Assembly (NCBI GenBank): GCA_049324535.1
Contig: JBMOOG010000020.1
Span: forward strand, 1-64,000
DNA: 64,000 nt
Direction of reading: 5' to 3'
From: JBMOOG01 sp049324535
Lineage (GTDB): Bacteria > Pseudomonadota > Alphaproteobacteria > Rhodobacterales > Rhodobacteraceae
A program made the translations under genes and the position numbers. The notes beneath the pieces were generated by a model that was not told where the DNA came from, did not search any database, and was given only the letters and a program-made list of their open reading frames with translations. Below are positions 8,502 to 16,388 of this stretch, piece by piece (positions within the stretch are counted from its first letter, which is position 1; each line of letters begins with the position of its first letter).

Positions 8502-8536
8502 GACCGGTGGCCCTGCGGATCGGAAAAGGTGACGGC

Positions 8537-9550
8537 ATGAGCGACCGGCTCTCGCGACTGATGGCGGAACGCGACTGGCTGATGGCGGACGGCGCCACGG
8601 GAACCAATCTCTTCAACATGGGACTGGAGGCCGGCGAGGCGCCGGAGCTGTGGAACACCGCCGAGCCCGACAAGATCCGCGCGCTCTACCGCGGCGCGGT
8701 CGAGGCGGGGTCGGACATCTTCCTGACCAACAGCTTCGGGGCCAACGCCAGCCGGCTCCGGCTGCACGGCGCCGAAGCGCGCGTGCGCGAACTGAACCGG
8801 GTCGCGGCGAGCCTCGGCCGCGAGATCGCCGACGCCGCCGGGCGTCCCGTGATCGTGGCGGGATCGATGGGCCCGACCGGCGAGATCATGGCGCCGATGG
8901 GCACGCTGACCCACGAGGCGGCGGTCGCGATGTTCCACGAGCAGGCCGAGGGGCTGAAGGAGGGCGGCGCCGACGTGCTCTGGGTCGAGACGATCTCGGC
9001 GGCCGAGGAATTCCGGGCGGCGGCCGAGGGCTGCCGGCTGGCCGGAATGCCTTGGTGCGGCACCATGAGCTTCGACACCGCCGGGCGGACGATGATGGGT
9101 CTCACCGCCGCCCAGCTCGCCGGCCTGGTCGAGAAGCTGCCCAATCCGCCGCTGGCCTTCGGCGCCAACTGCGGCGTGGGGGCGGCGGACCTTCTGCGCA
9201 CGGTCATGGGCTTCGTCACCGCGGGGACCGAGCGGCCGATCATCGCCAAGGGCAACGCCGGCATCCCGAAGTATCACGAGGGGCACATCCACTACGACGG
9301 CACGCCCGAGCTGATGGCCGAATACGCCGTGCTGGCGCGCGACCTCGGCGCGACGATCATCGGGGGCTGCTGCGGCACCAAGCCCGTGCACCTCAGGGCG
9401 ATGCGGGCAGCGCTCGAGTCCCGGCCGCAGGGACCGCGGCCGACGCTCGACGAGATCGCGGCCCGGCTCGGCGGCTTCTCCTCGGCCTCGGACGGAAGCG
9501 ACGGCGAGGCCACGGCGTCGCGCGAGCGGCGCGGCCGGCGCCGGGGATGA
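8537..9550 (+). CDS. bmt: Homocysteine S-methyltransferase (betaine or corrinoid dependent)
   Basis: Zinc-dependent homocysteine methyltransferase of 337 residues. The TIM barrel starts MADGATGTNLF; Zn ligands are Cys212 (GANCGVG), Cys278 and Cys279 (GGCCGTKP). The ATG at 8537 follows GGAAAAGGTGAC. Such proteins are usually annotated betaine-homocysteine methyltransferase, but the length equals the homocysteine domain of MetH and a free corrinoid protein is encoded nearby (10918-11610). It could therefore be the homocysteine module of a split methionine synthase. About 40 C-terminal residues are low-complexity Ser/Arg-rich. Confidence 0.88.
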   Translation: MSDRLSRLMAERDWLMADGATGTNLFNMGLEAGEAPELWNTAEPDKIRALYRGAVEAGSDIFLTNSFGANASRLRLHGAEARVRELNRVAASLGREIADAAGRPVIVAGSMGPTGEIMAPMGTLTHEAAVAMFHEQAEGLKEGGADVLWVETISAAEEFRAAAEGCRLAGMPWCGTMSFDTAGRTMMGLTAAQLAGLVEKLPNPPLAFGANCGVGAADLLRTVMGFVTAGTERPIIAKGNAGIPKYHEGHIHYDGTPELMAEYAVLARDLGATIIGGCCGTKPVHLRAMRAALESRPQGPRPTLDEIAARLGGFSSASDGSDGEATASRERRGRRRG

Positions 9551-9626
9551 CGCGGCGCGCGCCCGCCCGCGGCGCCGACGCCGGACGCCACGGCGAGACC
9601 GGCAAGCGGACAGGCGGGCGGACGGG

Positions 9627-9677
9627 CGGGGGCTGCCCGCCCCCGGGCCCCCGGGGGTATTTCGGCGAAGAAGAAGA
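9627..9677. repeat. GC-hairpin intergenic repeat, copy 2
   Basis: Inverted relative to copy 1: stem CGGGGGC (9627-9633), loop TGCCC, GCCCCCG (9639-9645), then CCCCCGGGGGTATTTCGGCG and an AAGAAGAAGA tail. It sits between the convergent bmt and radical SAM genes, where it could act as a bidirectional terminator. Confidence 0.8.
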
Positions 9678-9684
9678 GGCCGGC

Positions 9685-10767
9685 CTAGAAGAGGCTGAGC
9701 TGGTCTCCGGCCCGCGCCGGGGGTGCGAAGGCCGTGCAATCGAGCGGCGGCAGCCCCCGGTCGAGGCCCGCCCTGCGGGCGGCGACGGCGAAGCGGCGGG
9801 CGAGGAGATCGGCGTGGACGCCCTCGCCCCGCATCCGCTGGCCCCATTGCGCGTCGTAGTCGTCCCCGCCGCGCATCGCCCGCAGGCGGTTCATGACATG
9901 CGCCGCCTGTCCGGGCGCGTGCCGCGCGAGCCAGTCGCGGAAGAGGGGCGCGACCTCGAGCGGCAGGCGCAGGAGGATCCAGCTCGCGGCCCGCGCGCCC
10001 GCTTCGGCGGCCGCGGCGAGGATGGCCTCGAGCTCGTGATCGGTCAGCACCGGAATGACCGGCGCCACCATGACGCGAACCGGGACACCGGCCGCGGACA
10101 GTTCTGCCATCGCGGCGAGCCGTCGCCCCGGCGCCGGCGCCCGGGGTTCGAGCCGGCGGCCGAGATCCGCATCGAGCGTGGTGACCGACACGCCGACATG
10201 GACGAGATTGCGCTGGGCCAGCCGGGCGAGAAGGTCGATGTCGCGCCCGATCAGGGCGCCCTTGGTCACGATGGTGACCGGGTGATTCCACTCCGCCAGA
10301 ACCTCCAGAATACCGCGCATGATCCGGTAGCGCTGCTCGATCGGCTGATAGGGGTCGGTGCTGGTGCCGATGGCCAGCGGCGCGGGGCGGTAGCCGCGCC
10401 GGGCCAGTTCGCGGGCCAGCTGTGCGGGGGCATCCGGCCTGGCGACCAGCCGGGTCTCGAAGTCGAGCCCGGCCGAGAGGCCGAGATACCCGTGCGAGGG
10501 GCGCGCAAAGCAGTAGGCGCAGCCGTGCTCGCAACCGCGGTAGGGATTGATCGACCGGTCGAAGGGGATGTCGGGGGAGGTGTTGCGCGTGATGATGCGG
10601 CGCGGACGCTCCTCGCTCACCTCGGTGCGCAAGAGCCGGTCGTCCTCCGGGATGTCCCAGCCATCGGCGACCGGCTCGCGGCTGTGGAGTTCGAACCGGC
10701 CGGAGCCGTTGGTCGCCGACCCGCGGGCGCGCAGACAAAGGAAGGGATCCGGGGGCGGAAGGGGCAT
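9685..10767 (-). CDS. PA0069-type radical SAM protein
   Basis: Radical SAM protein of 360 residues. The [4Fe-4S]-binding motif is CEHGCAYC (CxxxCxxC), preceded by SINPYRG and followed by FARPSH. These features match the PA0069/SplB-like group found across proteobacteria, whose substrate is unknown. The start at 10767 (MPLPPPDPFLCLRARG) leads directly into the family's RGS(A)TN segment. It is convergent with bmt and divergent from the corrinoid protein gene. Confidence 0.85.
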   Translation of the reverse strand: MPLPPPDPFLCLRARGSATNGSGRFELHSREPVADGWDIPEDDRLLRTEVSEERPRRIITRNTSPDIPFDRSINPYRGCEHGCAYCFARPSHGYLGLSAGLDFETRLVARPDAPAQLARELARRGYRPAPLAIGTSTDPYQPIEQRYRIMRGILEVLAEWNHPVTIVTKGALIGRDIDLLARLAQRNLVHVGVSVTTLDADLGRRLEPRAPAPGRRLAAMAELSAAGVPVRVMVAPVIPVLTDHELEAILAAAAEAGARAASWILLRLPLEVAPLFRDWLARHAPGQAAHVMNRLRAMRGGDDYDAQWGQRMRGEGVHADLLARRFAVAARRAGLDRGLPPLDCTAFAPPARAGDQLSLF

Positions 10768-10841
10768 GGCCGGAGACTGGAACAAATGCGGAACACTGTC
10801 AATCCGGGCCCGGCCGGACCCGCCAGAGTCGGAATGGACGC

Positions 10842-10879
10842 GGCCCATGTCGCAAACCGCCAACCCGGCCGCATGGGCC
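10842..10879 (+). promoter_or_regulatory. Inverted repeat in the corrinoid gene leader
   Basis: GGCCCATG (10842-10849) and CATGGGCC (10872-10879) form a perfect 8-bp stem enclosing 22 bases, 38 bases upstream of the corrinoid protein ATG. It could be an operator or an RNA structure. The canonical cobalamin riboswitch box was not found. Confidence 0.35.
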
Positions 10880-10917
10880 GGGCCCAATAACGGAACACGG
10901 ACGCCAGGAGACACGCG

Positions 10918-11610
10918 ATGGCCGAGGACGACGAGATCATCCTTTCCGAGCTCGATGACGAGGAGCTCGTCCTTCAGATGCACGACGACCTCTACGACGG
11001 TCTGAAGGACGAGATCGAGGAGGGCGTCCGCATCCTTCTGGAGCGCGGCTGGGAGCCCTATGACGTTCTGACCAAGGCGCTGGTGGCCGGGATGACCATC
11101 GTCGGCGCCGACTTCCGCGACGGCATCCTGTTCGTGCCCGAGGTGCTGCTGGCGGCCAACGCCATGAAGGCGGGCATGGCGATCCTCAAGCCGCTTCTGG
11201 CCGAGACCGGGGCACCGAGGATGGGCAAGATGGTGATCGGCACCGTCAAGGGCGACATCCACGACATCGGCAAGAACCTGGTCGGCATGATGATGGAGGG
11301 CGCGGGCTTCGAGGTCGTGGACCTCGGCATCAACAACCCCGCCGAGAAATACATAGAGGCGCTGAAGCGCGAGGGGGCCGACATCCTCGGCATGTCGGCG
11401 CTGCTGACGACCACCATGCCCTACATGAAGGTGGTCATCGACCTGATGAAGGACATGGGCATCCGCGATGACTATGTGGTGCTGGTCGGGGGCGCGCCGC
11501 TGAACGAGGAGTTCGGCCGCGCGATCGGGGCCGACGCCTATTGCCGCGACGCGGCCGTGGCCGTGCAGACCGCCAAGGACTTTATGGCGCGCCGCCACAA
11601 CCAGGTCTGA
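10918..11610 (+). CDS. Corrinoid (B12-binding) methyl-transfer protein
   Basis: Stand-alone corrinoid protein, 230 residues. An N-terminal helical cap domain (about 12-95) is followed by a B12-binding Rossmann domain (about 103-225). The cobalt-ligating DxHxxG motif is DIHDIG (His115), with SALLTTT (160-166) and VGGAP (190-194) completing the B12 site. It is the same two-domain unit as in MetH and in MtbC/MttC-type proteins. No MttB-like methyltransferase lies next to it. Neighbours are a homocysteine methyltransferase and a DUF1638 protein, favouring a role as the methyl carrier of a split methionine synthase; demethylation of a quaternary amine is the alternative. Confidence 0.9.
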   Translation: MAEDDEIILSELDDEELVLQMHDDLYDGLKDEIEEGVRILLERGWEPYDVLTKALVAGMTIVGADFRDGILFVPEVLLAANAMKAGMAILKPLLAETGAPRMGKMVIGTVKGDIHDIGKNLVGMMMEGAGFEVVDLGINNPAEKYIEALKREGADILGMSALLTTTMPYMKVVIDLMKDMGIRDDYVVLVGGAPLNEEFGRAIGADAYCRDAAVAVQTAKDFMARRHNQV

Positions 11611-11709
11611 GCGCCGCGGACCGGGCGGACGGCCCGCGCGGCCGCATTCCTGCCCGATTCCTGCGTCAGCCTTGCGCCGCGCGTGAAGCACCCCCATCTG
11701 GAGAGTGTC

Positions 11710-11883
11710 ATGACCGACACCCGCTACATCCTGACCCTGCTGCTGGCCCTTGGCGCGGCGGCGGCGACCGTGGCCCTCGCGGCGATGATCGCCTCGTTCG
11801 GTGTGCCCCTCTGGCAGGCCGCCATCGGCCCGCTCCTGCTCCTGGCCTTCCTGGCCCTGCGCTGGCGCAGCGGGCGCCGATGA
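11710..11883 (+). CDS. Small two-segment membrane protein
   Basis: Protein of 57 residues starting MTDTRYILTLLLALG, with two hydrophobic segments (about 5-29 and 32-50) and a basic end RWRSGRR. Its stop codon overlaps the ATG of the DUF1638 gene (ATGA), indicating translational coupling. I do not recognise a family. It may be a small accessory of the B12-related proteins or simply a membrane microprotein in the same transcript. Confidence 0.6.
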   Translation: MTDTRYILTLLLALGAAAATVALAAMIASFGVPLWQAAIGPLLLLAFLALRWRSGRR

Positions 11884-12512
11884 CCGATGACGCGACCCTG
11901 ACCGAACGCGGTCTCGCGCCGCAGGGAACGGGGCGCATCCTGGTGATCGCCTGCGGGGCGCTCGCGCACGAGATCCTCGCGTTGACCCGCCGGAACGGCT
12001 GGTCGCATCTGGACCTCCAGTGCCTGCCGGCCAACCTGCACCTCTGGCCCGACCGGATTCCCGCCGCGGTCGAGGCCGCGGTCGCGGCCCACCGGGCGGA
12101 ATACGCCGACATCTTCGTGGCCTATGCAGATTGCGGCACGGGTGGGCTTTTGTTCGATAAGTGCAAGCAACTTGGCGTCGAGATGATCCAGGGACCGCAC
12201 TGCTATTCGTTTTTTGAAGGCAACGATAGGTTCGCGTCCCATGCCGAAGAGGAGATGGGTGCCTTCTACCTGACCGATTTCCTGGTCCGGCAGTTCGACG
12301 CCTTCGTCTGGCGGCCGATGGGTCTCGACCGGCACCCCGAGCTGCGCGACACCTATTTCGCCCATTACGACCGGCTGGTCTATCAGGCGCAGACCGACGA
12401 TCCGGCGCTGACCGAAAAGGCGCGCGAGGCCGCCGAGCGGCTGGGGCTGCGGTTCGAGCGCCGCTTCACCGGCTACGGCGATCTGGAAACGGCGCTGGCC
12501 GGGCTGCGCTAG
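11880..12512 (+). CDS. DUF1638 protein
   Basis: Protein of 210 residues matching DUF1638: RILVIACGALAHEIL start, then the conserved YADCGTGGLLFDKC and GPHCYSFFEGN segments rich in Cys and His. DUF1638 proteins are commonly encoded next to corrinoid-dependent methyltransferases, and here the gene lies just behind the corrinoid protein. Biochemical function is unknown; the Cys/His pattern would suit a metal or cofactor site. A stretch near 12120-12240 is clearly less GC-rich than the rest. The gene ends in a CTAG shared with the stop of the convergent RNA methyltransferase. Confidence 0.85.
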   Translation: MTDDATLTERGLAPQGTGRILVIACGALAHEILALTRRNGWSHLDLQCLPANLHLWPDRIPAAVEAAVAAHRAEYADIFVAYADCGTGGLLFDKCKQLGVEMIQGPHCYSFFEGNDRFASHAEEEMGAFYLTDFLVRQFDAFVWRPMGLDRHPELRDTYFAHYDRLVYQAQTDDPALTEKAREAAERLGLRFERRFTGYGDLETALAGLR

Positions 12513-13243
12513 TCCGCGCGCCCCCGACGCAGGATCTGCCGCAGCATTCCGTGCAGCGTCTGGACATCGGCACGGGTCAGGGGCATCCGGCTCCAGAGGT
12601 TGCGCAGGTTCAGCTTCATGCTCTCGGCCTTGTGCGCGGGAAAGAAGAACCCTGTCTCGTCCAGCACCCGTTCGTAATGATCGCCGAGATGCGCGACCTC
12701 GATTGCGCTCGCGGGCTCCGCCCCCGCCAGGGACAGCGCCAGCGCGGGCTGGTCGCTGCCCTGCCGGCCCCACTCGTAGGCGCAGAGCAGCACCGCCTGC
12801 GCCACGTTCAGAGAGGGAAACGCGGGGTTCACCGGCACCGAGACGATCGCGTTCGCCCGCGCCACCTCGGTGTTCTCGAGCCCGGTGCGTTCCGGCCCGA
12901 AGAGAACCGCCACCCGGCCGCCGGCGGCGATGCGCGCCCGCGCCTCGGCCATCGCCTGTTCGGGGGTCAGGACGGGCTTCGTCAGATCGCGCGGACGCGC
13001 CGTCGTCGCCAGCACCAGATCGCAGTCGCCCGCCGCAGCCACCGCGTCCGGGAAGACGCCGGCGTGGTCCAGCACGCGACCCGCCGCGCCCGAGGCCATC
13101 GCCACGGCGCGCGGGTTGGGCCAGCCGTCGCGCGGGTCCACAAGCCGCATGCGGTCGAGACCGAAATTCAGCATCGCGCGCGCCGCGGCGCCGATGTTCT
13201 CGCCCATCTGCGGGCGCACCAGAACGAAGAAGGGCTGGTCCAT
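12509..13243 (-). CDS. trmJ: TrmJ-type SPOUT RNA 2'-O-methyltransferase
   Basis: SPOUT-class methyltransferase, about 244 residues. The N-terminus has VLVRPQMGENIGAAARAM (motif 1), then FGPERTGLENTEV (motif 2) and the knot region VPVNPAFPSLNVAQAVLL (motif 3). The C-terminal extension FFFPAHKAESMKLNLRNLWSRM is typical of TrmJ, which methylates tRNA position 32. The second ATG (13243) is six bases after GGGAG, so I prefer it to the ATG at 13249. The stop overlaps that of the convergent DUF1638 gene. Confidence 0.85.
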   Translation of the reverse strand: MDQPFFVLVRPQMGENIGAAARAMLNFGLDRMRLVDPRDGWPNPRAVAMASGAAGRVLDHAGVFPDAVAAAGDCDLVLATTARPRDLTKPVLTPEQAMAEARARIAAGGRVAVLFGPERTGLENTEVARANAIVSVPVNPAFPSLNVAQAVLLCAYEWGRQGSDQPALALSLAGAEPASAIEVAHLGDHYERVLDETGFFFPAHKAESMKLNLRNLWSRMPLTRADVQTLHGMLRQILRRGRAD

Positions 13244-13370
13244 GCGCATCTCCCTGAACGGAGCGCAGCCCTAGCGGGCGCGGCCGGCCGAGGCAAGGCG
13301 CCGGCGACGCCCGGGCTTGAGATGCGGCCTCCGTCCGGCTAAACCGCGACAGCGACCGCCGAGGGGACCC

Positions 13371-13991
13371 ATGGCCGACACCGACCGCCCGCAGCTCTAT
13401 CTCGTCACCCCGGCGACCTTCGACCCGCAGCCCTTCACCGAAAGGCTGGCCCCGATTCTCGACACGGTCGAGGTGGCCTGTCTGCGCATCGCGCTCGCGA
13501 CCCGCAACGAGGACGACCTCGGACGCGCCGCCGATGCGCTGCGCGCGCTCGCGCACGAGCGCGACGTGGCGGTCGTGATCGACAGCCATCCGAAGCTCGC
13601 CGAGCGCCACGGGCTCGACGGGGTGCACCTTCTCGACGCGGCCCGCTCCATCCGCGAGGCGCGCCGGCAGCTCGGCCCGGACGCGATCGTCGGCGCCTTC
13701 TGCGGCGCCTCGCGCCATGACGGGATGACGGCGGGAGAGGCCGGCGCCGATTACGTGAGCTTCGGCCCCGTGGGCGACACCCTTCTCGGCACCCGGCCGC
13801 GCGCCGAATTCGATCTCTTCGAATGGTGGTCGCAGATGATCGAGGTTCCGGTCGTCGCCGAAGGGGCCCTCACGCCCGAACTCGTCGAGCGCTTCGCCCC
13901 GGTCACCGACTTCGTCGCGATCGGCGACGAGATCTGGCGCGCGCCCGATCCGCTGTCCGCGCTTCGGGCGCTGCTCGCGCCCATCGGCTGA
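13371..13991 (+). CDS. ThiE/TenI-family protein (thiamine phosphate synthase-like)
   Basis: TIM-barrel protein of 206 residues. LYLVTP near the N-terminus, then HPKLAERHGLDGVHL and AGADYVSFGPV correspond to the strands of thiamine phosphate synthase. It lacks several strictly conserved ThiE residues (for example a full QLR segment), and no other thiamine genes are nearby. It may be a second ThiE or a TenI-like relative. It is convergent with pgi across a hairpin repeat. Confidence 0.7.
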   Translation: MADTDRPQLYLVTPATFDPQPFTERLAPILDTVEVACLRIALATRNEDDLGRAADALRALAHERDVAVVIDSHPKLAERHGLDGVHLLDAARSIREARRQLGPDAIVGAFCGASRHDGMTAGEAGADYVSFGPVGDTLLGTRPRAEFDLFEWWSQMIEVPVVAEGALTPELVERFAPVTDFVAIGDEIWRAPDPLSALRALLAPIG

Positions 13992-13999
13992 TCGTCTTC

Positions 14000-14096
14000 T
14001 TCTTCGCCGAAATACCCCCGGGGGGTCTCGGGGGGCGGCGCCCCCCGCCCGACCGGCGGGGGGTTCCGGGGGGCGGCGCCCCCCGCCCGACCGGCG
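14000..14096. repeat. GC-hairpin intergenic repeat, copy 3, with a tandem hairpin unit
   Basis: The core TTCTTCGCCGAAATACCCCC is followed by two identical 30-bp units, 14029-14058 and 14067-14096, separated by 8 bases. Each unit holds the self-complementary GGGGGGCGGCGCCCCCC. The last unit ends directly at the pgi stop codon. The position between convergent genes suggests a two-way transcription terminator. Confidence 0.85.
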
Positions 14097-15698
14097 TCAG
14101 AGACCCTCGTCGCGCAGCGTCCGCGCCAGCAGGGCCGTCGATCCGTCGAGCCCCTCGCCCGACGCACGACCCTCGAGCACCGGGGCGAGTTTCAGCGCCA
14201 GCTCCTTGCCGAGCTCCACCCCCCACTGGTCGAAGCTGTTGATCCCGAGGATCACCCCTTCGGCAAAGACGCGGTGCTCGTAGAGCGCGATGATCTGCCC
14301 CAGGGTGAACGGGGTCAGCTGCGGATAGACCAGCGTGACCGAGGGCCGGTTGCCCGGAAACACCCGGTGGCGGGCCTGGCGGTCAAGCTCCGCACCCGTG
14401 AGCCCCTTCGCCGCCATCAGCGCCCGCGCCTCACCGAGCGAGCGCCCCGTCATCAGCGCCTGGCTCTGCGCCAGGCAGTTGGCGGCCAGGAGCCGGTGCT
14501 GATGTTCGAGACCCGGTTCATGCCCGCGCGCGGCCAGCAGGAACTCGCAGGGCACCACCCGCGTGCCCTGATGGATGAGCTGGTAGAAGGCGTGCTGGCC
14601 ATTGGTCCCGGGCTCGCCCCAGACGACCGGGCCGCTGTCGCGCGGCAGGTCCGACCCGTCCATCGCCACCCGCTTGCCGTTGCTCTCCATCTCGAGCTGC
14701 TGCAGGTAGGCCGGCAGCCGGGCGAGGTGCTGATCGTAGGGCAGGACGGCGCGGGTGGCGTATCCGCAGATCTGGTTGTGCCAGATCCCGACCAGCGCCA
14801 GCAGCAGCGGCAGGTTCGCCTCCGGGGGTGCCGAGCGGAAATGCGCGTCCATGTCCGCACCGCCGGCGAGGAAATCGTCGAACCGCTCGGGTCCGATCGC
14901 GATCATCAGCGACAGGCCGATCGGCCCCCACATCGAATAGCGCCCGCCGACCCAGTCCGCGAAGCCGAACACCCGATCGGCCGGGATTCCGAAGGCGGCG
15001 GTGCGGTCGAGCGCGGTCGAGACCGCGGCGAACTGCGCGGCCGGGTCGGCGACGCCCGCGGCCATCCAGGCGCGCGCCGCCTCGGCGTTGGTCATCGTCT
15101 CGATGGTGGTGAAGGTCTTCGAGGACACGATGACCAGAGTCGTCGCCGGGTTCAGGGGCGCCAGCGTGTCGCGGACATGCGCCGGATCGACGTTCGACAC
15201 GAAATGGCAGCGCGGCCCGTCGGCATAGGGGGCGAGCGCCTGATACCCCATCGCCGGGCCGAGGTCGGACCCGCCGATGCCGATGTTGACGACATCGGTG
15301 ATCGGGCCGCCCTGCCCGCGAAACCCGCCCCCGCGCACCGCCCGGGCGAAGTCCTGCATCCGGGCATGGGTCGCGCGGACCTCGGGCATGACGTCGCGGC
15401 CATCGACCACGACCGTGCCCCTGAGGTTGCGCAGCGCCGTGTGCAGCACCGCCCGCCCCTCGGTCTCGTTGATCGTCGCCCCGGCGAACATCGCCGCGCG
15501 CCGGGCGGGCACCGGGTCGGCCAGCCGCAGCAAGAGGCGCATCGCCTCGGCGTCGAGGTTGGTCTTGGAGTAGTCGAAGAGCATCGCCCCGTGGCGGGCG
15601 CTGAACCGCTCGGCCCGGCCGGGATCGTCGAAAAGCGACAGGATCGGGCGCGCCGTCACCCGCGCGTGGTGGCCTGCCAGGTCATCCCAGATCGTCAT
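14097..15698 (-). CDS. pgi: Glucose-6-phosphate isomerase
   Basis: Phosphoglucose isomerase (533 residues), interconverting glucose-6-P and fructose-6-P. Signature stretches are VVNIGIGGSDLGP, FVSNVDPAHV, SSKTFTTIETM, GGRYSMWGPIG, the catalytic MESNGK and the C-terminal INSFDQWGVELGK. It is the third gene of zwf-pgl-pgi; the pgl stop lies 18 bases upstream of its ATG. In this family glucose is oxidised mainly through the Entner-Doudoroff route, so Pgi would recycle fructose-6-P into Zwf. Confidence 0.98.
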   Translation of the reverse strand: MTIWDDLAGHHARVTARPILSLFDDPGRAERFSARHGAMLFDYSKTNLDAEAMRLLLRLADPVPARRAAMFAGATINETEGRAVLHTALRNLRGTVVVDGRDVMPEVRATHARMQDFARAVRGGGFRGQGGPITDVVNIGIGGSDLGPAMGYQALAPYADGPRCHFVSNVDPAHVRDTLAPLNPATTLVIVSSKTFTTIETMTNAEAARAWMAAGVADPAAQFAAVSTALDRTAAFGIPADRVFGFADWVGGRYSMWGPIGLSLMIAIGPERFDDFLAGGADMDAHFRSAPPEANLPLLLALVGIWHNQICGYATRAVLPYDQHLARLPAYLQQLEMESNGKRVAMDGSDLPRDSGPVVWGEPGTNGQHAFYQLIHQGTRVVPCEFLLAARGHEPGLEHQHRLLAANCLAQSQALMTGRSLGEARALMAAKGLTGAELDRQARHRVFPGNRPSVTLVYPQLTPFTLGQIIALYEHRVFAEGVILGINSFDQWGVELGKELALKLAPVLEGRASGEGLDGSTALLARTLRDEGL

Positions 15699-15716
15699 GG
15701 CTGCTCTCCGTCGGTA

Positions 15717-16388
15717 TCAGGCCGCCCAGTGGACCGTCGCGTTGGCGAGGATGGCCCGCACCGGCGCCTCCTCGGCCGGAAGACCCTGCGCGCGCTCGAG
15801 CGCCGCGCGCTTGTCGGCCCCGGCGATCAGGACGTGGATGCGCATCGCCGCCGAAAGCACCCGCGCCGTCAGCGTGACGCGCGGCTCGCCCGCGGCCTCG
15901 GCGCGCATGGCCATCAGCACCGGCGCCTCGGGCGCGAGCGCCGCCTTCAGCCGGTCGGCGCCCGGAAACAGGCTCGCCGTGTGCATGTCGGCCCCCATGC
16001 CCAGCAGCGCCACGTCCAGCGGCAGCCAGGGCTCGACGGCCGCAACCAGCGCATCCATCGCCGTCTCGGGCGTATCGACCGGCGCGTAGAGCGGCACGAG
16101 CTGCGCCGCCGCCGCCTCGCCGCGCAGCAGGCGGCTCCGGATGAGCCGGGCGTTCGACCGCTCCGAGCTTTCGGGAACCCAGCGCTCGTCGTTCGGGATC
16201 ACCGTCACCCTTGCCCAGTCTAGGGCCACGCCCGACAGCGTGTCGAACACCGGACCCGGCGTCGCGCCCCCGGGAACGGTCAGCGTCGCGCGCCCCTGCT
16301 GGCGGATGGCCGCGCCGATGTCCGACGCGATGCGGTCGGCCAGCGCCATGAACATCAGGTCGCGGTCGGGATATTCGATCAGATTCAT
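15717..16388 (-). CDS. pgl: 6-Phosphogluconolactonase
   Basis: DevB-type lactonase of 223 residues, hydrolysing 6-phosphogluconolactone. LTVPGGATPGPVFDTL near the N-terminus and the VIPNDERWVP motif with the later LLGMGADMHTASLFP segment are diagnostic. It overlaps the stop of zwf by 4 bases, consistent with coupled synthesis of consecutive pathway enzymes. Confidence 0.97.
   Translation of the reverse strand: MNLIEYPDRDLMFMALADRIASDIGAAIRQQGRATLTVPGGATPGPVFDTLSGVALDWARVTVIPNDERWVPESSERSNARLIRSRLLRGEAAAAQLVPLYAPVDTPETAMDALVAAVEPWLPLDVALLGMGADMHTASLFPGADRLKAALAPEAPVLMAMRAEAAGEPRVTLTARVLSAAMRIHVLIAGADKRAALERAQGLPAEEAPVRAILANATVHWAA

Noticed and set aside
8430..8536. SAM, SAH or cobalamin riboswitch before bmt
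   Set aside because: TTTGAACTGT is reminiscent of SAM-V-type sequences, but the conserved pseudoknot partners could not be found by eye; kept only as a possible leader.
8650..10890. 746-codon plus-strand open frame across bmt and the radical SAM gene
   Set aside because: It combines one gene's alternative frame with another's antisense; no domain continuity.
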